Assembly: GCA_964517875.1 (NCBI GenBank) | Contig: CAZFEU010000013.1 | Coordinates: 1-48,525, forward strand | Length of the DNA: 48,525 nucleotides | Source: JAJPXC01 sp964517875 | GTDB taxonomy: Bacteria; Bacteroidota; Bacteroidia; Bacteroidales; Muribaculaceae | Direction of reading: 5' to 3' | Notes under the pieces: model-generated | Seen by the model: the letters and a program-made list of their open reading frames with translations, nothing else | The model's database searches: none | Told to the model about the DNA's origin: nothing | Translations under genes and position numbers: made by a program | Part shown: one piece after another, positions 24,885 to 33,874 of the stretch | How positions within the stretch are numbered: the first letter of the stretch is position 1 | Layout: each line of letters begins with the position of its first letter

Positions 24885-27116
24885 TTATTTACTGTTGAGG
24901 TGCTGGTTGAAAAAAGTGAGCATCTTGCCATACACCACTGCCCTTGCGTCACAACCGTTGATTGAATGGTTCATTCCCGGAAATATGAGCATATCACAGA
25001 AGTTGCCATCGGCGATAAGATGCGATGCATATTCCATCGTATTGGCCAGATGCACGTTATCATCCGAAGTGCCATGCATCATAAGCAATGGGCACCCCAA
25101 TTGTTTTACGCGGTTGATTGGCGCCGATTCGAAGTATCCATCTTCATTCTCCTTGGGTGTAAGCATATATCGCTCGGCATATACTGTGTCGTAATACCGC
25201 CAGTCGGTCACTGGCGCTATTGCTACGGCTGCGGAGTAAGGCGCACTCTTATCTGATGCTGCCATCAATGTTTCGTAACCTCCATAGCTCCATCCGGCAA
25301 TTCCGATGCGTTTAGGGTCGACCCAACCCAGCGATGCCACATATCGGGCGGCATTCACCTGGTCAATGGTTTCATAATGGCCAAGATTGCGATATACGAT
25401 ATGGCTGAAGGAGGCTTCTCGTCCGCCGGTGCCTCGTCCGTCGACACACACTACCCCGAATCCCATCTCGGCGGCCAGTTGCTCCCACGTGAGCTGCCAT
25501 CGGTTGAGCACCTCTTGCGATCCCGGGCCGCTGTATTGCCACATAATCACAGGGTAACGATGTCCTTCGACAAAGTTGGCCGGGCGGATCATGTAGCCGT
25601 TAAGCTTCACCCCATCACTCTCCATTGTGAAAAATTCCTTGTGTGCAATCTTTTTCGCGGTAAGTGCAAGCTCGGCGTTATCCTCAAGCACGCGTAGTTG
25701 TTTGTGCTTTATATTATATAATGTGTAAACGGGGGGAGTCGCAGTGTTGGAGTATCCGATATGGTATACGTTCATTGCCGGCGAGAACACGGCTGAAGCT
25801 GACCCGCTCAGGGGTGAAAGCTGCCGGCGCGAGCCCTTGACATCTATTACCTCTACCGTACGGTCGAGCGGTGACGTAGAAGTAGACTGAAAATAATGGT
25901 TGCCGGCTCCATCCACACCGTAATAGGCCGTTACGTTCCAGTCGCCCGAGGTAATCTGCCGTTGGAGGGCTCCAGCGTAAGTATATTTATACAGGTGATT
26001 GTAGCCTGAGCGCTCTGACTGCATCACCCATCCGTCTGCCTGCCATTCAATGTCCTCATAGGTGGCGGGCGAAATCCATGTATTGCTGCGCTCTGTCACT
26101 ATATTATTGGCCACGGTCGACTTGGGATTGACCGCGTATACATCCATCTGATTCTGGGCACGATTAAGTGTTACCACCATCAACCGCTCGGGTGAATAGG
26201 CATAGGCTATGCGGGGTATGTATTCTGGAGGTGTAGAGCCCAGGGGTATATCTTTTATAGTACGGTTTTCCACATCATATACATGGAGCGACACCTTGGA
26301 ATTAGGCTCTCCGGCAACAGGATATTTGTAGCGGTATTCGCCTGGATAAAGAGCGTACTGGGGTTGTGGATTGCAATCACCCTGATAGATGGTCATCGAG
26401 TAGGTGGGCACTTTGCTTTCGTCGAACTTGAGGAAACAGAGCTGCCCGTTGTCGGGCGACCAGGTCATAGCGCTGGTTGCGCCAAATTCCTCCTCATAAG
26501 TCCAGTCGGGCAATCCGTTGCGTATGCTGTTGGTGGCGCCGTCGGTGGTTACAGCCACTTCGTTGTCGTAGTCAAGTTTCTTTACAATAATATTGCCGTC
26601 GGCTACAAATGCCACCATGCGTCCGTCGGGCGAAAACAGAGGAATCTGTTGCTGCTCGTACTTGGCCGAGAGTGGTTTAAGAATATTACGTTTAATCTCA
26701 AACACATAGTAAGGAGCTTTGAACGAACGTCGGTATATGGGAGTCGACTCCTCATACACGAGCATTTTTGAGCCATCAGGGCTAAGAGTGAACGACTCTA
26801 CTGAGTTTATTGACGCATTGCGAGTATGGGTCACATCGAGTGCGGTCTCAATCAGCTCACCGCTATTGGTGTCGTAGCGATTGATTTTAGCGCCATCCTC
26901 GTCAATCTGATAATAGCTCAGCCCATCGGCTGCGAATACCATCTTAGCCGGGGCCGCTGCCACGGCCTGCGGATATACGTAGGGGCGTATCTGCTCCACT
27001 ATAGGGTCGGCGCTCCAGGCAGTGAATGCTACTGTGGATACGCAGATTATTGCAACAAACTTTTTCAATTCTGTAATTATAGCTAATATTACTTTTTCCT
27101 TATGATGGTTTACCAA
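24885..27116 (-). CDS. Dipeptidyl-peptidase IV-like S9 serine peptidase
   Basis: The 743-residue product has an N-terminal beta-propeller (about 60-480) and a C-terminal alpha/beta hydrolase. The triad is Ser 610 in GWSYGGYE, Asp at about 686 in SDDNVHLAN, and His at about 717 in GMNHSING. A DPP IV-type Glu pair may be in WTYEEEFGA. It removes N-terminal Xaa-Pro or Xaa-Ala dipeptides in the periplasm. The ATG at 27116 overlaps the upstream gene's stop, but a TTG at codon 17 (LKKFVAIICVSTVAFTAWSA) would give a neater signal peptide, so the true start is uncertain. Confidence 0.92.
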   Translation of the reverse strand: MVNHHKEKVILAIITELKKFVAIICVSTVAFTAWSADPIVEQIRPYVYPQAVAAAPAKMVFAADGLSYYQIDEDGAKINRYDTNSGELIETALDVTHTRNASINSVESFTLSPDGSKMLVYEESTPIYRRSFKAPYYVFEIKRNILKPLSAKYEQQQIPLFSPDGRMVAFVADGNIIVKKLDYDNEVAVTTDGATNSIRNGLPDWTYEEEFGATSAMTWSPDNGQLCFLKFDESKVPTYSMTIYQGDCNPQPQYALYPGEYRYKYPVAGEPNSKVSLHVYDVENRTIKDIPLGSTPPEYIPRIAYAYSPERLMVVTLNRAQNQMDVYAVNPKSTVANNIVTERSNTWISPATYEDIEWQADGWVMQSERSGYNHLYKYTYAGALQRQITSGDWNVTAYYGVDGAGNHYFQSTSTSPLDRTVEVIDVKGSRRQLSPLSGSASAVFSPAMNVYHIGYSNTATPPVYTLYNIKHKQLRVLEDNAELALTAKKIAHKEFFTMESDGVKLNGYMIRPANFVEGHRYPVIMWQYSGPGSQEVLNRWQLTWEQLAAEMGFGVVCVDGRGTGGREASFSHIVYRNLGHYETIDQVNAARYVASLGWVDPKRIGIAGWSYGGYETLMAASDKSAPYSAAVAIAPVTDWRYYDTVYAERYMLTPKENEDGYFESAPINRVKQLGCPLLMMHGTSDDNVHLANTMEYASHLIADGNFCDMLIFPGMNHSINGCDARAVVYGKMLTFFNQHLNSK

Positions 27117-28585
27117 AGCGACAATTGGTCGTCGTTGGTAGGGGTGGGCTTGCGGGCCGGCGGCTGGTATCCAAACTCAGGGTCGGGTTCAATCACAATT
27201 CCCTTGCCTTGATCTACTGGTGCCACAAGCCAGTCGGCCTCGTCAATCGAGTCATCTATTGCCGATATTTTGGCCTTTCGTTTATTCGTTTTCTTTTTCG
27301 GCTCGGGTTGTGGCGCAGGTACCGGTTCTTCGGGAATCTCCTCAAACTGGATTGCCTTATAACGCTCCATGTCGGCCTTAAGTCTTTCTATCTGTTGATT
27401 GAGATTACTCTCGCTGCGCACTTGATTATCGAGATTGGTCTCTATAGTATGCTTGAGCGATGTGATCTCATTTTTAAGCGATTCGATCAGCATCGACTTC
27501 TGATTGTTATCGGTACTTAGCCTCTTGATGTGCGCATCCTTTGCAGCTTTTACTTCCTCAAACTTGGTTACTGCACTTTCAAGCTGATTTAGCGACTGAA
27601 GATCCTCATTAGCCTCTGCGAGTTTCACTTTGAGGTTTTGCAATTCTTCCTCGGCTTGCACGCGGGCTGTGTTGCTCTGTCGCAACTGTTCCTGAAGTTC
27701 GTTGACACTTATGGTGAGTGTGTCGATAGTGCCGGCATACTCCTTCACTCGCGGATCCTCTATCGGCTTAAGGCTCTCGGCGAGTTGCTCCTTGACTTTC
27801 GAAAGCTCCTGGGTGGCTTCATACAAAGCCTCGGCATTTTCCGACGCTTCTGTCTTGGCCTTTGATGCCTCGGCCGATAGGTTATTGATCATCTCCTGGG
27901 CTATCTCATATTTCTCTGTGAGTTCCTGGAGTTTTGTGGCATAGTCCATATCATCGTCGGCTACTTGCACCGAGCACACGCGCAGACGGTTGACAAGGCT
28001 GCGATTTTCGAGTTGAAACTGCTCTTTCTCTCCCTCAAGGGCGGCAACTTGTGATTCGAGGTCGTGCACGCGCTCCTTGAGAGTGCGGAGCTGTCGATCG
28101 CTGCTCAAGTGCTGCTTGGTGTAGTCAGCGTTTCTCTCGTCTGCCTGCTTGACGCGTTCGCGCAGCTCGCGAGTCTGGTTTTCGAGGCGTTGACGTTCGC
28201 GCATCCATGACTCGCGGTGGCGACCTTTGGCCGCAGCATCAATATCGTCGAGATATTGCTTCATCGACTGGTCGAGGGCATCATAAAGATAACGACGCTG
28301 CGCATCAGGATTGACTGCCGATTTAAGGAAGTCGGGGAGCGAGTCGTTGAATATCTCCACCACACGCTCGAATATCTTCAGCCTCATCGACTCGTCGGGT
28401 TCGGGGGTATCGATCTGCTCATCCGGTACATCATCAGGTGCTCTATCCACCGGATGATGGCCTGTATCAGCAGTGGGCTCACGGCGTTCGGCCAACGGCC
28501 TTACGGTAGCGTCGATTCCCTCCTCGTAGTCGTCGCTATCCCCTCCGAAGCCTAATGCGTTTTTGAATTTCTTAAAAATTGCCAT
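27110..28585 (-). CDS. Long coiled-coil protein of unknown function
   Basis: The 491-residue product has no signal peptide. It starts MAIFKKFKNALGFGGD, has an acidic linker to residue 65, and a helical region of about 70-140. A nearly continuous coiled coil follows (about 140-400), rich in E, Q, L, K and A. The tail is proline-rich with a basic patch (PEPKKKTNKRKAK) and ends DDQLSLW. It is probably a cytoplasmic structural or scaffolding protein. It lies 28 bases after the receiver/PEP-binding gene and overlaps the DPP IV-like gene by 7 bases. No family is named with confidence. Confidence 0.8.
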   Translation of the reverse strand: MAIFKKFKNALGFGGDSDDYEEGIDATVRPLAERREPTADTGHHPVDRAPDDVPDEQIDTPEPDESMRLKIFERVVEIFNDSLPDFLKSAVNPDAQRRYLYDALDQSMKQYLDDIDAAAKGRHRESWMRERQRLENQTRELRERVKQADERNADYTKQHLSSDRQLRTLKERVHDLESQVAALEGEKEQFQLENRSLVNRLRVCSVQVADDDMDYATKLQELTEKYEIAQEMINNLSAEASKAKTEASENAEALYEATQELSKVKEQLAESLKPIEDPRVKEYAGTIDTLTISVNELQEQLRQSNTARVQAEEELQNLKVKLAEANEDLQSLNQLESAVTKFEEVKAAKDAHIKRLSTDNNQKSMLIESLKNEITSLKHTIETNLDNQVRSESNLNQQIERLKADMERYKAIQFEEIPEEPVPAPQPEPKKKTNKRKAKISAIDDSIDEADWLVAPVDQGKGIVIEPDPEFGYQPPARKPTPTNDDQLSLW

Positions 28586-28613
28586 TGTTCTTTCAGGCTG
28601 TCAATTTGTTCGG

Positions 28614-31574
28614 TCAATCGTTGGGCTTGGCTACCACTCCTACTCCACTCATACCATTGATGCCGATGGCAAGTGGCTTGGAAAACTTCACAATTCTCAC
28701 CGCTTCACTCTCGTAATCAGCTGGCAGAGCATTCAGGTAGTCAATGTCATAGACACCGTCGGCCGAAGCCGGGTTGATTGTGAAGTACCCTACGCCAAAC
28801 GACGTGAGGTTATGGAAGAAGTGGGTGCCTTGGCTGGGTTCGATACGGTAGTTGCTCAGTGATGCCTCAACTATGACACGCGCCTGTGATATGTCGGGCC
28901 ACTTCACAGGGATGCCAAGGGCAGGATCGCTTGAGCCCCACCGTCCGGGGCCTATCAGCACATAGCCTTCACCTTGAGCCGTAAAGTTACGATTAATTTT
29001 TTCAATTTCACGCGCAACGGCTAAATTATTAGCAGAATTGAAACTTTCGGGGCGAATATAGACGATTGTATCGACATTTTCCACGTTGCCGTGACCCAAA
29101 GCGGTGTTGCTTCGCAGTATTACACGCTCGTCGGTGAGTGACATCACATTCTCGTCAACAAGATTTTTCCGCTCCACAATAGGGCGTATCTGCAACCAGT
29201 ACACGTGCCCTTTCATGGCCCCTTTCTCATCTACGATTCCTGCGAATTCTATTTCGACCGGGCGCATCATCTCAGTCTGACCTTTATCGAGCATGAACTC
29301 TACCACTTTAGCCAGCGGAAAAGCATTATGGCTAAGCATATTTGCGAATGTCACCACACGTCGGCCCTTTCCCTCCTCGGTGTCGCGTATCACCTGGTCA
29401 AGCGGATCGTAGGTCGACACCATGTATTTCAATGCGCCCGTATTGGCGAAATCCTGTATTTTCAGTCTGTTGATGTTGAATGAGTCGTCGACGCTGAAAT
29501 CGAGCTGATCTCTATTGACCGGAAGAGCATAGAATTGGGTCTGCGTGTCGCGCAGGGCTAAATTAAGCTCGCTGGTTTGCAGCACCTTATCGGGATGACG
29601 GGGAGAGAATCGCAATGCCTTACCTCCATCAACTATGTACTTTCCGAGGCCCACGGCTATCTCTGCCACTCCATCCTCGGGTGTCTCTTCGTTTATTGGG
29701 TAATAGTTGAGCGAGCGCCCCACCCCTGAGAATGAGGGGAAATAGTAGCCATTATGCTCCTTACCTACCACCTCTTGGATTATCACCGCCATCTTTTCCT
29801 GGTCAATGACATTGGATGTCGCTGTCATGTAGGCCTTAGAGTCGGCATAAAACACTGAAGCATACACGCCTTTTATGGCATCGGAGAGCATCCTCAGCAT
29901 CTCATATTTATCGGTACGCAGTGGCACCATATAGGTTGAATATATGCCGGCGAAGGGTTGGTAATGTGAATCCTCAAGCAAGCTCGACGATCTTATGGCC
30001 AGTGGAGTATTAATGACTTCAAAAAGTGCGAAAAAGTCCTCGATAAGGCGCTCAGGAAGCTTGGCCTGCAAAAATGCCTGAAGTATCTGCTCATCAGATA
30101 TATCACTCAGAGCGAGTGGATAGAGGTTATTTACCTCCATAAACTCATCGAAAATATCGGTGCAAAGCACCACTGTGCGGGGTATCGAGATTGTCACTCC
30201 GTCAAGATTGTCGCACACGGGATTTCTCTTAATAATCGAATCGATGAATGCCAGACCGCGGCCCTTGCCGCCAAGCGACCCCTGGCCGATGCGGGCAAAG
30301 TTGGAGTAATAGTCAAAACGTCCCTTTTGGAACACGGCCACGACACCCCTGTTTTTCATCCTGCGATATTTTACTATCAGGTCAAAGAAAAGTTGCTTCA
30401 CGGCAGGAGCCTCACTTATTGACTTGAAGCGGTGCATCTTTATCACCTCGGCTATAGGGAACATGGCGCGAGAGTAAAGCCATCGCGATATGTCGTTGTG
30501 CGAGGCATGATGAAGCAGAATGTCGTCGGGGATAGAGAATATCTTGTGCTGCATATCCTTTAGGTCGCGTATGCGCCCTATCTCACTGCCGGTGCGGGGG
30601 TCGCGCAGCACAAAGTCGCCAAATCCGAAGTTATCCATTATGGCATCGCCAAGGTCAACCGGGAGCTTCTTTGAGTTTTTATCGAGGAATGTGCCACCAA
30701 ACTCCTTAACCTTCTCACGATTAGAAACTTCCGACGATTCAATGATGATAGGCAGGTATGGGTCGCGCTGGCGCATATACCGCGCCAACTTCAATCCGGC
30801 CTCGGGATCTTTCTCGCCCATTCGCTTGAACGACACATCGCTAATGACACCGAGCATATTATGGCGATATTTGTTGTATAGGGCCACAGCCTCTTCGTAG
30901 TCGCGAGCAAGAATCACCTTAGGACGTCCGCGCATTCGCAGCATCTGCTCATGCTCATTGAGCGCCTCGGTAGAAAATTCTTTCGACTGCTTGAGCAGAA
31001 ATCGGTAGAGCGGCGGTAGTACCGACGAGTAGAACCTCACGGAGTCCTCGACGAGCAAGATTGTCTGCACCCCCACATCGAGGATGTCGTTGTCTGCGTT
31101 CATCTTATCCTCAAGCAGCTTGATAATGGCAAGGAGCAGATCCATATTGCCAAGCCATGAGAACACATAGTCCACCGCACCAAAATCCTCTGCCGCCAGC
31201 CTGCGCGACACCTCCTTGGAGAATGGCGTGAGCACCACAATTGGAATATCGGGGTATTCGCTCTTTATCTCCTTAGCCCCCGCGAATGTCTCGCTGATAT
31301 CTATGCCTGGCATCGCGATTATCAGATCGAAATGCTTATTCCTTAAAGCATCGAGGGCTTCGCTCACATGGAGCACGCGGGTAACTCGCGGTGGCGAGCT
31401 CAGATGCAGCGACACATATTCGAAGTAGAGCCGCTCCTCCACGCGGCCGTCCTCCTCCATCATGAAGCCGTCGTAAGGCGATGCTATGAGCAGCACATTG
31501 AATATGCGCCGCTGCATCAGATTTTGAAATGCTGTATCCTTTAGATATAGTTGCGATAATGATTGCTCGTTCAT
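28614..31574 (-). CDS. Receiver-like domains fused to PEP/pyruvate-binding domain
   Basis: The 986-residue product has two receiver-like regions. The first, at about 25-150, has VLLIASPYDG but lacks the usual Asp pair; the second, at about 165-310, has ILLVEDS, the phospho-acceptor candidate GVISDVS, and FLDKNSKK with the conserved Lys. A PEP/pyruvate-binding ATP-grasp domain follows (about 430-960), with the glycine-rich GSLGGKGRGLAFID loop and late QIRPIVERK strand. The phosphohistidine swivel domain and the C-terminal PEP-utilising TIM barrel of PEP synthase and PPDK are both absent. It is likely a signalling or regulatory kinase-like protein, not a PEP synthase. It is the first gene of the run ending in miaA. 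Confidence 0.88.
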   Translation of the reverse strand: MNEQSLSQLYLKDTAFQNLMQRRIFNVLLIASPYDGFMMEEDGRVEERLYFEYVSLHLSSPPRVTRVLHVSEALDALRNKHFDLIIAMPGIDISETFAGAKEIKSEYPDIPIVVLTPFSKEVSRRLAAEDFGAVDYVFSWLGNMDLLLAIIKLLEDKMNADNDILDVGVQTILLVEDSVRFYSSVLPPLYRFLLKQSKEFSTEALNEHEQMLRMRGRPKVILARDYEEAVALYNKYRHNMLGVISDVSFKRMGEKDPEAGLKLARYMRQRDPYLPIIIESSEVSNREKVKEFGGTFLDKNSKKLPVDLGDAIMDNFGFGDFVLRDPRTGSEIGRIRDLKDMQHKIFSIPDDILLHHASHNDISRWLYSRAMFPIAEVIKMHRFKSISEAPAVKQLFFDLIVKYRRMKNRGVVAVFQKGRFDYYSNFARIGQGSLGGKGRGLAFIDSIIKRNPVCDNLDGVTISIPRTVVLCTDIFDEFMEVNNLYPLALSDISDEQILQAFLQAKLPERLIEDFFALFEVINTPLAIRSSSLLEDSHYQPFAGIYSTYMVPLRTDKYEMLRMLSDAIKGVYASVFYADSKAYMTATSNVIDQEKMAVIIQEVVGKEHNGYYFPSFSGVGRSLNYYPINEETPEDGVAEIAVGLGKYIVDGGKALRFSPRHPDKVLQTSELNLALRDTQTQFYALPVNRDQLDFSVDDSFNINRLKIQDFANTGALKYMVSTYDPLDQVIRDTEEGKGRRVVTFANMLSHNAFPLAKVVEFMLDKGQTEMMRPVEIEFAGIVDEKGAMKGHVYWLQIRPIVERKNLVDENVMSLTDERVILRSNTALGHGNVENVDTIVYIRPESFNSANNLAVAREIEKINRNFTAQGEGYVLIGPGRWGSSDPALGIPVKWPDISQARVIVEASLSNYRIEPSQGTHFFHNLTSFGVGYFTINPASADGVYDIDYLNALPADYESEAVRIVKFSKPLAIGINGMSGVGVVAKPND

Positions 31575-31596
31575 GGCAATGGCTGTTTATATAACG

Positions 31597-31604
31597 CAAA
31601 AGTA
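31597..31604 (-). promoter_or_regulatory. -7 box upstream of the receiver/PEP-binding gene
   Basis: TACTTTTG on the minus strand fits TAnnTTTG and lies 22 bases before the ATG at 31574. No good -33 TTTG at the normal distance. It would drive the five-gene minus-strand run. Confidence 0.5.
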
Positions 31605-31619
31605 CACTTTTTTTCGCAA

Positions 31620-31649
31620 CAGAGGCCCCACAATGCTGTGGAGCCTCTG
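31620..31649 (-). terminator. Terminator hairpin after the secreted Ig-like protein gene
   Basis: CAGAGGC at 31620-31626 pairs with GCCTCTG at 31643-31649, and the inner CCACA/TGTGG extends the stem. It lies 42 bases beyond the stop codon of the gene at 31692. The minus-strand side is followed by TTGCG and As, not a U-run. Confidence 0.6.
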
Positions 31650-31691
31650 CAATGATATGGTATTTATGTGAATTTTACCGATGAGTGCTTA

Positions 31692-33638
31692 TCAGAGTAT
31701 CACCTTCTCAACCTTCGATCCCTGGCGGCGGATAACGATGCCGTTGGTGGGATTATTAAGACGGCGACCCTGGAGATCGAAGTATTCTACAGGTGCGTTG
31801 TTGCTGTCAACACTTACTGATTCTACGCCTGTACCTGTCTGGATACGCTTACCGTTGAAGGTAACGTCGATCGGAATTTCGGTCTCCTCATCCATCTTCC
31901 ATGTCACAGGTATGATCATTTTGAGATCGTGGTCGGGAGTTTCAATACCATTGCATTTTACATCGGCCACGATTTCGCCACCTGCGAGTTCAAGACCATC
32001 TTTCGAGCCGGTATATACATTTGAGCCATCGTCATCGGTGGTGCAAATCACGTTATCGATATTTATATCGCCCATAGGCACAGGACCTTCGCCAAGATCA
32101 AGTGCGAAATTAGGAAGCGACATGTTGTAGGTGGTTGTTGACACTCTTGCCTGAGCGTTTGAGCCATCGGCGGGTGTGAGCAGTACGTAGTAATTGTTGA
32201 TGTCACCCTCATTGATCTGGCCACCCATCATTTCGATAACGAGTTTCCCTTTAAACACAGTGGCTTCGGAGGGGAATACAGGATCGGGCTCATCTGACTC
32301 CACTACTACTGTACAAGTAGCTTTAAGACCAGCGCATGCGGCAGTGATGGTGGTTTCGCCAGGGTTTACTGCTGTAACAACGCCATCCTTCACCTGAGCT
32401 ACGAGTGAATTGTCGGTTGTCCAGGTTACGGTCTTGTCGGTAGCGTTGGCAGGAAGCACTGTGGCTGTGAGTGTGGCAGTTTCTGAAGGTTTGAGTGTTA
32501 AAGTGGTATTGTCGAGAGTAATCGAAGTGACAGCCACAGTCTTTGCAGCAAACTGGAGTGTGTATACGTGCTGGTTCTTACCATCCACATCGTTACCCTG
32601 AGGATTAGTGACAGTGACAAGGATGCGGTTGTTAGCTGCGTCGACACTGGTGGTTGCTTTAGCCACGCCTGATGTACCCATCAGTGTGGTAGCCACTTTT
32701 GAAGCGTCGTCGGGCATCTGAATGGAGGTAAGGTCGTAGTTGTATACGTCTGGTGCGAATCCGGGCACAGACGCGCCATTGTATTTCAGCTCAGCAAGAC
32801 GTGAGTAGTAGAGGAGCTTCACATCATCCACGGTGAGAGTATTGTCCTTACCCACGGTTGTGGTGAAATAGTCGTTGGCCGAGAAAATAATGTTGAATTT
32901 TTCGGGAGTGGCATCAGAAACATATTCTATGGGCACCACTACCTCGGCCCAATCTTCTTGCGCGCCCTCGATATAGTAGATTACCTTACCGATGAGCTCG
33001 CCGGTCTCGGTGATTTCGCCACCTTGACAACCTTCGAGTGAGTAGCCGAGCACACAGCGGTCGCGGTCTACCATATTAATCTTGTTGGGATTTCCCGAAA
33101 TCACGATAGCCGCGGGAACATCCTTCTGTACCCATTGCCCTTTCCAAAGATATACTACCACAGTAGCATTCTCGGTGTTCTCAGCGCCGTAGGTACGCTT
33201 GTACATGGCTGAAACAGCGTCGGGACGGTTGGTGAATGCTATCGAGCCGAATGTGCCGCCATCGGTCTTGCTGGTGCTTACAGCAGTCGACCATGTGGTA
33301 CCGGTAGTGAGGTATCCCGGAACATTACGGGTAATACCCAAAGCACCGGTTGAGGTATTCTTCAGCTCTACGGCCGCGCTTGAGTTATATCCTGCTACCT
33401 TTGAGCCTAAAGCCGCCTTACCCGTTCCGTTCATGAATGATCCGGTAGTACCTGTGACGTGTGAAATCACCCATGACTCAGGATTTTCACCGATAGTAAC
33501 GGCCTTGGCTGTAGATGAGGTGTAGGGAGTGGCAGTGCTCCAAGCACCCTCGAAGCCATTGTTGGCAAGCTGTTGTGCCGTAGCCGACGAAATTCCGGCT
33601 ATAGCCGCAGCTGCGAAAAGTGTGTAAATTGTTTTCAT
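31692..33638 (-). CDS. Secreted Ig-like (Big_2) and calycin-like protein
   Basis: The 648-residue product has a signal peptide (MKTIYTLFAAAAIAGISSATAQ), an N-terminal beta-sandwich region of the putative carbohydrate-binding type (about 25-280, ANNGFEGAW start), and a linker domain (SVPGFAPDVYNYD). A bacterial Ig-like domain follows (about 370-450, VTSITLDNTTLTLKPSETATLTATV in outline), then a calycin-like beta-barrel domain (about 455-600). The end EYFDLQGRRLNNPTNGIVI-RRQG is the C-terminal motif seen in many exported Bacteroidales proteins, similar to a type A sorting tail. It is probably surface-exposed or secreted. The ligand is unknown. The gene stands alone. Confidence 0.88.
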   Translation of the reverse strand: MKTIYTLFAAAAIAGISSATAQQLANNGFEGAWSTATPYTSSTAKAVTIGENPESWVISHVTGTTGSFMNGTGKAALGSKVAGYNSSAAVELKNTSTGALGITRNVPGYLTTGTTWSTAVSTSKTDGGTFGSIAFTNRPDAVSAMYKRTYGAENTENATVVVYLWKGQWVQKDVPAAIVISGNPNKINMVDRDRCVLGYSLEGCQGGEITETGELIGKVIYYIEGAQEDWAEVVVPIEYVSDATPEKFNIIFSANDYFTTTVGKDNTLTVDDVKLLYYSRLAELKYNGASVPGFAPDVYNYDLTSIQMPDDASKVATTLMGTSGVAKATTSVDAANNRILVTVTNPQGNDVDGKNQHVYTLQFAAKTVAVTSITLDNTTLTLKPSETATLTATVLPANATDKTVTWTTDNSLVAQVKDGVVTAVNPGETTITAACAGLKATCTVVVESDEPDPVFPSEATVFKGKLVIEMMGGQINEGDINNYYVLLTPADGSNAQARVSTTTYNMSLPNFALDLGEGPVPMGDINIDNVICTTDDDGSNVYTGSKDGLELAGGEIVADVKCNGIETPDHDLKMIIPVTWKMDEETEIPIDVTFNGKRIQTGTGVESVSVDSNNAPVEYFDLQGRRLNNPTNGIVIRRQGSKVEKVIL

Positions 33639-33874
33639 GCGATAATGATTATGTATTTAATTCATTTATCTAATTTATGCCCTTCAAACGCAATAAGCAC
33701 TATTTATGTGTCACTGGTTTATCTCCGCGAATGTACAACTTTTTGGCCAAAAAACGGATTTTTTTAACAAATTTGCGCCTAATTGGCTAAGATTTGTGTG
33801 ATTTTTGCTAATTTTGCGTAGATTTAATTCGCTGTTCCTTTCACAGCTATTATCAAGTTTATAATCAGCATACT
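33639..33874. promoter_or_regulatory. Divergent intergenic region upstream of nadE
   Basis: This gap between divergent genes holds a plus-strand TAATTTTG (33809-33816), an exact TAnnTTTG, 58 bases before nadE. On the minus strand TACATTCG (33735-33728) is a weaker match that could serve the secreted protein. No hairpins or riboswitch-like structure are seen. Confidence 0.45.

Noticed and set aside
26283..26771. 162-codon plus-strand frame opposite the DPP IV-like gene
   Set aside because: Antisense shadow; no start context and no family features.
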